From Tenderia sp965602225 (lineage in GTDB: Bacteria; Pseudomonadota; Gammaproteobacteria; Tenderiales; Tenderiaceae), in NCBI GenBank assembly GCA_965602225.1, contig CBFCYE010000072.1:1-5126 (forward strand): a stretch of DNA of 5,126 nt, read 5' to 3'. This document shows positions 1-5,058 of the stretch, in pieces (the first letter of the stretch is position 1; each line of letters opens with the position of its first letter). The notes below the pieces were generated by a model. It was given only the letters and a program-made list of their open reading frames with translations, had not been told where the DNA came from and made no database searches. The position numbers and the translations under genes were made by a program.

Positions 1-43
1 CCTCCTCTCTATCATTAGAGATTAGATGTTGCATCAACCGGTT

Positions 44-85
44 GAAACCGCAGCCGCAAGTTGCCATTGTTGCTTATTTGAATCC
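44..85. repeat. Repeat module L, copy 1
   Basis: This segment resembles 2705-2740. Both begin with a GAAA-CGCAG stretch and end in GTTGCTT, an A/T-rich spacer and TTTGAATCC. The spacer is three bases longer in copy 2. Here the module sits just before the REP-like hairpin at 91-112, whereas at 2705-2740 it lies just after its hairpins. The 12-base palindrome TCAACCGGTTGA at 34-45 abuts it. The module does not look coding. It is probably one part of a dispersed intergenic repeat family. Confidence 0.5.
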
Positions 86-90
86 AGCCA

Positions 91-151
91 GGTAGGGCGG
101 GTCCCACCCGCCATAATGGTCAATCGATGTTGTAGGCCCCGTGCATCTACA
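91..151. repeat. REP-like palindromic repeat, copy 1
   Basis: A perfect 7-bp stem GGCGGGT / ACCCGCC (96-102 with 106-112) closes a 3-base loop. It is followed by GGTCAATCGA and then CATCTACA. Aligned by eye, bases 91-127 match 2622-2658 at 32 of 37 positions, in the same orientation. The second hairpin seen in the other copy is degenerate here: the stretch between CAATCGA and CATCTACA is 13 bases shorter. A short GC-rich hairpin with conserved flanks between genes is typical of REP/BIME elements. Such elements can be moved by RAYT-type transposases, but none is encoded in this window. Confidence 0.75.
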
Positions 152-158
152 AATAAGC

Positions 159-202
159 AGCCAAGTAGGCTGGGCACGAGTTTGTGCTCACCCTACTTGG
201 CT
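159..202. repeat. Long imperfect hairpin (palindromic repeat)
   Basis: Bases 159-178 pair with 183-202 around a 4-base loop. There is one mismatch (C170 with C191) and there are two G-T pairs, so the stem is about 20 bp. Its arms start AGCCAAGTAGG and end CCTACTTGGCT. The sequence differs from the GGCGGGT hairpin, so it is a second type of palindrome in the same intergenic patch. It has no T-run after it and no gene just upstream in the window. It is more likely a repeat unit than a terminator, although a terminator for a gene to the left cannot be excluded. Confidence 0.7.
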
Positions 203-560
203 ATGCCGCAACAGGTCGATTGAATAGAATTATTGCTTCGTTGGATTTTGATGAGATGTATGTGGGAGGAATGCCCGCATAGACGGCTCATTGGCGCATA
301 TTAAAGATGGCCTTTCTCGATATGTGGTAATCTGCGCTGATCAGTGTATCGGTGCGTAGGATTTATTCGCCTGATTCTTTGGCTGGGCGTTGCCTCAATT
401 TTACGATTCCATCATAAATATCCACCTTTCTTCACCATAAGCGATTAGCAAACTAGCTCTTCTCTTCGCATTTGGTTGTATTTAGTGCGTTCCTGAATAT
501 CAACGGTCAGGGGCTTTCTATTCATCCTGTTCTATTAAATGCCAAGCGCGGAGCGTCTTA
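203..560. other. Gene-free region upstream of the ATP-grasp gene
   Basis: No open frame of convincing length or recognisable product is seen on either strand. The region should contain the promoter of the ATP-grasp gene. Two weak candidates were seen: a TTGTAT/TATCAA pair near 475-502 and an AT-rich TATTAAAT just before 541. Neither is good enough to call. No terminator, tRNA or riboswitch-like fold was recognised. The 8-base TCGATTGA at 216-223 is the exact reverse complement of TCAATCGA at 120-127, so the repeat patch may extend to about 223. Confidence 0.5.
550..553 (+). promoter_or_regulatory. Ribosome binding site of the ATP-grasp gene
   Basis: GGAG lies seven bases before the ATG at 561, which is good spacing. 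It supports this ATG as the true start. Confidence 0.7.
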
Positions 561-1580
561 ATGCTTATTGAAATAATTACTACCCCGAATGAGGCCTTGA
601 AAGAGAGTGGCTTTGGCTCGTTAAGGGCGTGTAATAGTGTTTTAGCTGCCATTCAGAAAATGGGGCATAGCGTCAGGCTGAGTGTGTGTGAAACGAAGGA
701 TGATTTAGATGAGATTGCCAAAAGAAAGCCACAACTGGTTATGCTTGCGGTCAAGTATGTCCCCGTCGCGAATGGCGATGATATTTGGTTGTCTGATTAT
801 TTTGCCCAGCAGGACATTAATTTTACAGGCTCATCACGAGATGTGCTGAAGTTTGATTCCAACAAAGTGCTGGCTAAAACACACTTAACAAACAAAGGCA
901 TTAAAACCGCTGATTATTTTGTCGCTATCCCTGGCCAGTACAAAACCGAAACTGAATTGCCGGTCACGTTTCCGTTGTTTTTAAAACCGCTGGATGCCGC
1001 CAATGGCAATGGCATTGATGACCTTTCATTTGTAACTGATTTTGCTGGCTATGAAAGCAAAGTAAGCTCTTTGTTCGACACGTTTAATCAGCCTGTTCTG
1101 GTGGAGGAATATTTGGATGGTAGCGAGTTTACCGTTGCCGTTATCAAAACCGCCGCTGGCGAGTTGATAGCCTCTGCTGTTGAGGTTATACCGCCGACAT
1201 CGACGAACGGGCTAAAGATTTTGGGTGCGCAGGCAAAAATAGACGATTCAGAAGAGCTTGTAAAAACTGATGATAGTGAAGTAAAAAACAGAGTAACCAC
1301 ACTGGCCATTAATGCATTTAATAAGCTGGGCGTTAGAGACTTTGGTCGTATTGATATTAAAACCAATAAAAGTGGCGCCTGTTTCTTTATGGAAGCAAAC
1401 CTGGTGCCGGGCATGACCTATGGCTCTAGTTATTTCCCCAAGGCGTGTGCCATCGAAAATGGATATTCTTACGATAAAGTGATTGAGCTAATGTTGGCCA
1501 GCGGTCTTGCCAGAGTGGCCTCAGCCATCCCTCCTGATATATACCCGAGTGAAAGTAGCCGGTTAGTTGCTACTGTATAA
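561..1580 (+). CDS. ATP-grasp ligase, D-alanine-D-alanine-ligase-like
   Basis: This 339-residue cytosolic protein looks like a complete ATP-grasp enzyme. Such enzymes use ATP to activate a carboxylate as an acyl-phosphate and join it to an amine or other nucleophile. Visible landmarks are an N-terminal pre-ATP-grasp region (about 1-100), a lysine in NKVLAK (Lys102), FLKPLDAANGNGI (140-152) with the ATP-binding lysine and a flexible Gly/Asn loop, VEEYLDGSEFTV (181-192), FGRIDIK (261-267) and FMEANLVPGMT (277-287). Glu278 and Asn280 match the Mg-binding Glu/Asn of Ddl. The usual Ddl loop (GSSxG) is replaced by NGNGI, and no Ddl-type N-terminal GGxSxE motif is seen. A housekeeping Ddl is therefore unlikely, and the true substrate (an amino acid, peptide or other acid) is unknown. 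The start has a GGAG site. The asparaginase gene follows after 27 bases on the same strand. The C-terminal tail (about 322-339) looks non-conserved. Confidence 0.85.
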   Translation: MLIEIITTPNEALKESGFGSLRACNSVLAAIQKMGHSVRLSVCETKDDLDEIAKRKPQLVMLAVKYVPVANGDDIWLSDYFAQQDINFTGSSRDVLKFDSNKVLAKTHLTNKGIKTADYFVAIPGQYKTETELPVTFPLFLKPLDAANGNGIDDLSFVTDFAGYESKVSSLFDTFNQPVLVEEYLDGSEFTVAVIKTAAGELIASAVEVIPPTSTNGLKILGAQAKIDDSEELVKTDDSEVKNRVTTLAINAFNKLGVRDFGRIDIKTNKSGACFFMEANLVPGMTYGSSYFPKACAIENGYSYDKVIELMLASGLARVASAIPPDIYPSESSRLVATV

Positions 1581-1607
1581 TAGGTTTATTTAAGGCGTAT
1601 TAGCTGT

Positions 1608-2615
1608 ATGTCCTATGAATTATTCGTAGAGGTTACACGTAATAACACGGTGGAAAGCCGGCATTTTGGTGCCGCTGTGGTGTGTGATTTTAAAGGCAAT
1701 GTTGTAGAGAGCTGGGGGGATATTCAAGGCCTGATATTTCCGCGCTCTGCGCTTAAGCCGATGCTGGCTATTCACTTGTTGGAGAGTGGCGCCAGTGATC
1801 ACTATTTACTCAACGATGCCGAATTATCACTCGCCTGTTCGTCTCATCAGGGCGAAAAAATACATCAAGACCTGGTTACATCATGGCTAACCCGCCTTGG
1901 CTTAACGGAAGATAATTTAGCCTGTGGTGCGGTGCTGCCGGAAGATACTGATAGCGCTCACCAGCTATTGGCTTCCGGGCGGCATGGCTGTCGCATTCAT
2001 CATAATTGTTCAGGCAAACACACTGGCTTTTTAACCACAGCGTTACATCTGGGATTGTCACTGGATAATTACCACTTGCTTGATCATCCGTTGCAACAAC
2101 TTTCGCTGGAGATACTTTCTGATCTGGCTGACATTGATCTCAAACAGTACCCAATCGGGATCGATGGTTGTGGACTGCCAGCCCCCATGATGCCGTTGCA
2201 ACAACTTGCCCACGCCATAGCGCGTTTCGCTAATCCTGTTGATTTGTCGGAATCTCGTGCAAAGGCAATTTATCGGCTTCACGAGGCTATTACTAATGAG
2301 CCGCTTTATATTGCCGGACACGGAACGGTGGTCAGTGAGTTGAACGAAGTCACCAAGGGTGCTGTGCTGGCTAAAACCGGTGCCGAAGGCATTGTCATAG
2401 CGGCCTTGCCAGAGCGTGGTCTGGGGATAGCCTTGAAAATTGCGGATGGTAGTGCCCGCGCACGCTCAGTTGCATTATTGGCAATTCTTGACCATTTAGA
2501 CGCTCTGTCGGATGACGAGAAACATAAACTTCAGGGGCATATCTCGCCAGCGATCATAAACTCAAGAGGCCTTGTCGTGGGGGAAATTCGTCCAGCGGTA
2601 TCTTGGTTGGCGTAA
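1608..2615 (+). CDS. L-asparaginase, Rhizobium etli type (Asparaginase_II family)
   Basis: This 335-residue cytosolic enzyme is expected to hydrolyse L-asparagine to aspartate and ammonia. It belongs to the R. etli-type family, which is unrelated to the E. coli AnsA/AnsB fold and resembles serine beta-lactamases and glutaminases. The family's key residues are all present, each one position earlier than I recall for the R. etli enzyme ReAV: Ser47-x-x-Lys50 in PRSALKPM, Ser78-Ser79 in ACSSHQGE, Cys134 and Lys137 in CSGKHTG, and Asp186 and Cys188 in IDGCGLPAP. The cysteines and lysine correspond to the zinc-binding set. Length is normal and the frame is intact. The start is an ATG; its only upstream purine run, AAGG at 1592-1595, is 12 bases away, so initiation may be weak or coupled to the ATP-grasp gene 27 bases upstream. 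There is no signal peptide. An amidohydrolase acting on a product of the neighbouring ligase is possible but unproven. Confidence 0.9.
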   Translation: MSYELFVEVTRNNTVESRHFGAAVVCDFKGNVVESWGDIQGLIFPRSALKPMLAIHLLESGASDHYLLNDAELSLACSSHQGEKIHQDLVTSWLTRLGLTEDNLACGAVLPEDTDSAHQLLASGRHGCRIHHNCSGKHTGFLTTALHLGLSLDNYHLLDHPLQQLSLEILSDLADIDLKQYPIGIDGCGLPAPMMPLQQLAHAIARFANPVDLSESRAKAIYRLHEAITNEPLYIAGHGTVVSELNEVTKGAVLAKTGAEGIVIAALPERGLGIALKIADGSARARSVALLAILDHLDALSDDEKHKLQGHISPAIINSRGLVVGEIRPAVSWLA

Positions 2616-2621
2616 TTTTGG

Positions 2622-2695
2622 GGAGGGGCGGGTTCCACCCGCCATCACGGTCAATCGAAGCTGTCACGGCGGGTAGGACCCGCCCTACATCTACA
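2622..2695. repeat. REP-like repeat, copy 2, with inverted hairpin pair (BIME-like)
   Basis: Two perfect 7-bp hairpins built from the same arms, GGCGGGT and ACCCGCC, lie at 2627-2643 (loop TCC) and 2668-2684 (loop AGG). Judged by their flanks (GGGGCGGGT and CCCGCCCTAC) they face each other, about 24 bases apart, as in a bacterial interspersed mosaic element. GGTCAATCGA lies between them and CATCTACA follows. Bases 2622-2658 match 91-127 at 32 of 37 positions. The element begins seven bases after the asparaginase stop. It could shield the 3' end of that mRNA or act as a weak terminator, although no T-run follows it. Confidence 0.8.
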
Positions 2696-2704
2696 CATGG
2701 TGAC

Positions 2705-2740
2705 GAAAATCGCAGTGATGGTTGCTTCTCATTTGAATCC
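2705..2740. repeat. Repeat module L, copy 2
   Basis: GAAAATCGCAG followed by GTTGCTTCTCATTTGAATCC matches the module at 44-85 with small gaps. Here it follows the REP hairpin pair by about ten bases; in copy 1 it precedes the REP hairpin. The rest of the gap up to the S4 gene (2741-2813) shows no other clear signal, apart from a TAGAAT -10-like hexamer at 2780-2785 that lacks a convincing -35 box. Confidence 0.5.
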
Positions 2741-2813
2741 CCCCTGGAGTGATTGCTGTTTTTGATCTCTGGCAGCCTGTAGAATCCATCGTTTGTTTAA
2801 ATGAAAACACCTG

Positions 2814-2830
2814 GCCATCCCTTCGATGGC
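2814..2830 (+). promoter_or_regulatory. Small hairpin in the leader of the S4-domain gene
   Basis: GCCATC (2814-2819) and GATGGC (2825-2830) form a perfect 6-bp stem with a 5-base loop. It ends 22 bases before the preferred ATG at 2853 and contains the alternative in-frame ATG at 2826. Pairing of that ATG argues against its use as a start. Whether the hairpin regulates translation is not known. Confidence 0.4.
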
Positions 2831-2852
2831 ACCTATAGAGATAGTAAAACTC

Positions 2853-3071
2853 ATGAATAAAGAACAATTCAGCCTTGATGGTCATTCCTTCATCGAACTC
2901 AATAAGCTGCTTAAGATTTTGGGCTGGTGTTCCAGCGGTGGTGAGGCAAAGACTATTATTGCTGGTGGTGGCGTGAAGGTTGGTGGTGAGGTGGAATTAC
3001 GCATACGCTGCAAGATCAGAGAAGGGCAGGTGGTTGAGATTGAGGGCAACTCGGTTGAAGTGACGCTGTGA
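2853..3071 (+). CDS. S4-domain RNA-binding protein, YbcJ-like
   Basis: This 72-residue protein consists almost entirely of one S4 fold. From about residue 13 it reads FIELNKLLKILGW, then the SGGEAKTIIAGGGVKVGG turn (28-45) typical of S4 RNA-binding surfaces, then ELRIRCKIREGQVVEI (48-63). E. coli YbcJ is about 70 residues with the same pattern (LLKLEGW, SGAQAK, GQVKVDG, RKRCKI). It is expected to bind structured RNA in the cytosol; its cellular role is not well established. The start at 2853 is chosen because it gives the family's length. The in-frame ATG at 2826 would add nine unconserved residues and lies in a hairpin. A modest GAG at 2838-2840 serves as ribosome binding site. The exonuclease gene follows after 47 bases. 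Confidence 0.88.
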   Translation: MNKEQFSLDGHSFIELNKLLKILGWCSSGGEAKTIIAGGGVKVGGEVELRIRCKIREGQVVEIEGNSVEVTL

Positions 3072-3118
3072 CGGCACTATGAGTTTTAGTCTTTAATCCG
3101 TTTTTAGAAGTTTAGCTA

Positions 3119-3772
3119 GTGCCTGCCGCTTCTCCGTCCAGCGCTCAAACCGTGATCGTGCTCGATTTTGAGACCACTGGTCTCTCGCCTGATCTGGGAG
3201 ATCGTGCCATTGAGATTGGTGCGGTGCGTTTAGAGCAGGGGGTGATTACCGATCGCTTTCAGCGGCTGATGAATCCCGGCCGGCGTGTTGATGCCTTTAT
3301 CGAACAATACACCGGTATCACTAACGCGATGTTGAACAAGGCGGCACCCTGCGCCGAGGTGATGGATGAGTTTGCCGATTTCATCGCTGACTATGATCTG
3401 GTGGCGCATAACGCTTCATTTGACCGGCGCTTTCTCGATGCCGAGTTACGCCGTATTCGGCGTGATTATTCCGGCCAGTTTGCCTGTTCCATGTTGGCGG
3501 CCCGGCGCATCTATCCGGCAGCACCAAACCATAAACTGGGGACGTTGGTGAAGTATAAGGCATTGCCCAATGATGGCACCTTTCACCGCGCCCTGGCGGA
3601 TGCGGAGATGACGGCTCATCTATGGTTGGCCATGCTTGATGATATTGAGCAGGGTCATGCGCTTGAGGCGATTGATTTTCAGCTGATGCAGAAGCTGAGC
3701 AAGGTGTCTAAAGCGGCCGTGGCTGGCTTTTTTGCACGACAGCAGCGCAACCAGACGCGTCAGTCTGGTTAG
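3119..3772 (+). CDS. DEDDh 3'-5' exonuclease, DnaQ/PolC-type domain protein
   Basis: This 217-residue protein is a single DnaQ-like exonuclease domain, which removes nucleotides from 3' ends of DNA or RNA using two metal ions. All catalytic residues are present: Asp16 and Glu18 in VLDFETTGL (Exo I), Asp102 in HNASFDRRFL (Exo II), and His156 and Asp161 in HRALADAE (Exo III), so it is the DEDDh subtype. DFETTGL and the MNPGRRVDAFIEQYTGIT stretch (51-68) resemble stand-alone or PolC-type exonuclease domains more than the replicative epsilon subunit. Residues about 175-217 form an Ala- and basic-rich tail. The start is a GTG with AGAAG about nine bases upstream; a nearby ATG at 3079 is quickly stopped. 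By eye it is more GC-rich than the ATP-grasp gene. The substrate (DNA repair or RNA trimming) cannot be decided from sequence. Confidence 0.88.
   Translation: MPAASPSSAQTVIVLDFETTGLSPDLGDRAIEIGAVRLEQGVITDRFQRLMNPGRRVDAFIEQYTGITNAMLNKAAPCAEVMDEFADFIADYDLVAHNASFDRRFLDAELRRIRRDYSGQFACSMLAARRIYPAAPNHKLGTLVKYKALPNDGTFHRALADAEMTAHLWLAMLDDIEQGHALEAIDFQLMQKLSKVSKAAVAGFFARQQRNQTRQSG
3749..3770 (+). terminator. Hairpin at the end of the exonuclease gene, possible weak terminator
   Basis: AACCAGAC (3749-3756) and GTCTGGTT (3763-3770) form a perfect 8-bp stem with a 6-base loop. The hairpin spans the last codons and the first base of the TAG stop. The downstream run TTAGTTTG is only weakly T-rich, so it may be a leaky terminator or an mRNA-stabilising or attenuating structure between the exonuclease and NYN genes. 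Confidence 0.35.
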
Positions 3773-3802
3773 TTTGTCGCTGTACTAATCTGTTTCATCA
3801 AT

Positions 3803-3807
3803 AGAGG
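3803..3807 (+). promoter_or_regulatory. Ribosome binding site fixing the GTG start of the NYN gene
   Basis: AGAGG lies five bases before the GTG at 3813. It supports this non-ATG start, which also places the conserved FADVQN motif at the expected distance from the N terminus. Confidence 0.65.
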
Positions 3808-3812
3808 TTATT

Positions 3813-4286
3813 GTGAAAAGAATTGCTGTTTTTGCCGATGTGCAAAATATTTATTACACCACCCGCCAGGCCTATGGTCGTCAGTTTAATTACCGCGAAC
3901 TTTGGCAACGCATCAGTTCTGAAGGGGAGATTGTGTTGGCGCTGGCCTATGCGATTGATCGCGGTGATGACAAACAACTCAAGTTTCAAAATGTTCTCAA
4001 GCAGATTGGCTTTACAGTAAAACTCAAACCCTATATTCAGCGCAGTGATGGCTCGGCCAAGGGTGATTGGGATGTGGGTATTACCATTGATATTATGGAA
4101 GCAGCACAAGACGTTGATCGTGTTGTATTGCTGTCTGGAGACGGTGACTTTGATCTGTTGCTGAAAAAGATCAGAAGCGATTATTCAGTTAATGCCGAAG
4201 TCTATGGTGTGCCGGCGCTCACCGCCAATTCGCTTGTTGATGCTGCTAATACCTTTCATCGTATTGAAGACGACCTATTACTCTAG
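3813..4286 (+). CDS. NYN-domain protein (LabA/DUF88-like), putative RNase
   Basis: This 157-residue protein is a single NYN domain of the PIN-like nuclease superfamily, whose members are proposed metal-dependent ribonucleases. Conserved acidic and polar residues are all visible: Asp9 and Asn12 in VFADVQNIYY (6-15), Asp85 and Asp87 in AKGDWDVGITID (82-93), and Asp110 and Asp112 in LLSGDGDFDLLLKKI (106-120). Length fits the compact LabA-like group. The start is a GTG with AGAGG five bases upstream. The gene follows the exonuclease after 40 bases, with a hairpin at the junction, and the minus-strand gene ends 51 bases beyond its stop. Catalysis has been tested for few members of this group, so RNase activity is a family-level inference. 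No membrane segment or signal is present. Confidence 0.85.
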   Translation: MKRIAVFADVQNIYYTTRQAYGRQFNYRELWQRISSEGEIVLALAYAIDRGDDKQLKFQNVLKQIGFTVKLKPYIQRSDGSAKGDWDVGITIDIMEAAQDVDRVVLLSGDGDFDLLLKKIRSDYSVNAEVYGVPALTANSLVDAANTFHRIEDDLLL

Positions 4287-4337
4287 CTGTCTTATGATTT
4301 TTTTAAATTAGGCGGCGGTGAGATGATTTAGCCATAC

Positions 4338-4748
4338 TCATTTAGCTTCTATTTCATCAAACTCAAGTGCGTCAATGATTCTATTCAGGCGACCCTGTTC
4401 ACCGGATTCTTCTGCCATTGCGGCGTTGGCATCACCAGCATTGCGTGTGGCGAGTTCGATGCGTTCTATATAGCGCTTGCTACATTCTGTCACCTTGGTC
4501 TTAAGGTGGGTTAGCAATTTAATGATGTCATCAGGAACTTTTACCCACGCTTCGATAAAAACACCTTCTTTGACTTTTATCTTGGCGGCGGATGGGTGTT
4601 TGGTCAGTAGTCGATTAAAGTCGTCACACCAATCTTCGGGTGCCTGGTGCGATAGTTTGAAGGCGATGTCGATATAGGGTTCTTTTCGGATCTTTGGTGG
4701 CCGCTTTTCATCGATGCCGATGATCTTGATGTCACTAATGCCTTCCAC
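4338..4748 (-). CDS. Conserved-looking hypothetical protein of unknown function
   Basis: I do not recognise a characterised family for this 136-residue protein. It is probably real: it starts with GTG behind a strong AAGGAG site at good spacing and reads as a well-mixed soluble protein. Residues 1-36 contain IRKEPYIDIAFKLS, a possible beta region, then a PEDWCDDFNRLL helix (37-48), a KIKVKEGVFIEAWVKVP strand pair (56-72) and a long charged helical stretch (about 74-128), possibly a coiled coil. It has no signal peptide, membrane segment or metal-binding cluster; its two cysteines (41, 89) are far apart. It converges with the NYN gene, with 51 bases between stops, so it is a separate transcription unit. 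The leader holds a perfect hairpin next to the ribosome binding site, hinting at regulated expression. Confidence 0.75.
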   Translation of the reverse strand: MEGISDIKIIGIDEKRPPKIRKEPYIDIAFKLSHQAPEDWCDDFNRLLTKHPSAAKIKVKEGVFIEAWVKVPDDIIKLLTHLKTKVTECSKRYIERIELATRNAGDANAAMAEESGEQGRLNRIIDALEFDEIEAK

Positions 4749-4755
4749 TCTATTT

Positions 4756-4762
4756 ACTCCTT
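4756..4762 (-). promoter_or_regulatory. Strong ribosome binding site of the minus-strand hypothetical gene
   Basis: On the minus strand AAGGAGT lies seven bases before the GTG start at 4748. This near-perfect Shine-Dalgarno site supports both the gene and its GTG start. Confidence 0.75.
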
Positions 4763-4766
4763 GATG

Positions 4767-4785
4767 TGCCTGTTAGATACAGGCA
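4767..4785 (-). promoter_or_regulatory. Perfect inverted repeat next to the ribosome binding site
   Basis: TGCCTGT (4767-4773) and ACAGGCA (4779-4785) are perfect inverted arms around a 5-base centre. The repeat ends only four bases from the Shine-Dalgarno site of the minus-strand gene. It could be an RNA hairpin that affects ribosome access or a repressor operator. No T-run follows it on either strand, so it is not an intrinsic terminator. Confidence 0.5.
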
Positions 4786-5018
4786 TCTGCCGTGCCGGAT
4801 GCGGCGCGCATACTGTTTAGGAAGAACGAGCGGTTAGAAGGGCAAGAGACAAAACAACAGAACGGTTCCCACTATAAGGTTAGCGGTCAGCGCGGTCTTA
4901 TCCGTAGGCCTATATGAACGATGAATTGCTTTGCGGATGATGGCGGCCAGGGTTTGGTTGTTATACCGCTAAGGTCGAAGCGTTATTGAATTCGGTAAAA
5001 CGCTGGCGATCAAGCGCT
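4786..5018. other. Gene-poor intergenic stretch
   Basis: No gene is supported here. The longest reading seen from an ATG, at 4921, gives about 22 unremarkable residues and lacks a ribosome binding site. GCATC (4783-4787) and GATGC (4798-4802) form a small stem that would compete with the 4767-4785 hairpin. The promoter of the minus-strand gene should lie here, but no convincing -35/-10 pair was found. A short direct repeat of GCGGTC occurs near 4884-4898. Confidence 0.4.
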
Positions 5019-5057
5019 AAAAACGAGTTTTAAACTCGCCTGGTTTTTAGCCAGGCG
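5019..5057 (-). terminator. Tandem-hairpin rho-independent terminator of the right-edge gene
   Basis: Reading the minus strand, a 7-bp stem CGCCTGG type (5037-5043 with 5051-5057) is followed directly by an A/T-rich palindrome (5024-5038, arms CGAGTTT and AAACTCG), then a run of five T (complement of 5019-5023). It begins right after the stop codon of the minus-strand gene at the window edge. The two hairpins share bases 5037-5038, so they cannot both form fully. Confidence 0.7.
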
Positions 5058-5058
5058 G

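Noticed and set aside
44..202. Possible CRISPR array
   Set aside because: The repeats are few, palindromic, imperfect and not evenly spaced, and no cas gene is present.
26..223. 65-residue plus-strand reading frame
   Set aside because: It runs through the palindromic repeats, is rich in Cys, Pro and Arg in a way typical of translated repeats, has no ribosome binding site and resembles no known family.
220..282. Short frame encoding about 20 residues ending in MYVGGMPA, considered as a small peptide gene near the ATP-grasp enzyme
   Set aside because: It would need a TTG start without a ribosome binding site, and it lies about 280 bases from the ligase gene. The ATP-grasp enzyme looks like the Ddl type rather than a known peptide-modifying type. 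There is no positive support beyond an acidic, glycine-containing tail.
475..502. Possible sigma-70 promoter TTGTAT/TATCAA for the ATP-grasp gene
   Set aside because: Only 3 of 6 and 4 of 6 bases match the consensus, with a 16-base spacer. Such matches are common by chance.
1088..1414. 108-residue minus-strand frame inside the ATP-grasp gene
   Set aside because: It is the antisense shadow of conserved ATP-grasp motifs, with no ribosome binding site or family resemblance.
2691..2885. 64-residue minus-strand reading frame
   Set aside because: It covers the second repeat copy and the leader and start of the S4 gene, and its composition is not protein-like.
3798..4109. 103-residue minus-strand frame opposite the NYN gene
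   Set aside because: The plus-strand frame carries all NYN motifs, so this is an antisense shadow.
4267..4303. Possible terminator after the NYN gene (AAGAC/GTCTT stem before a run of seven T)
   Set aside because: The T-run at 4297-4303 is real, but the stem is only 5 bp with a loop of 17 bases and lies partly inside the coding region. It is too weak to call.
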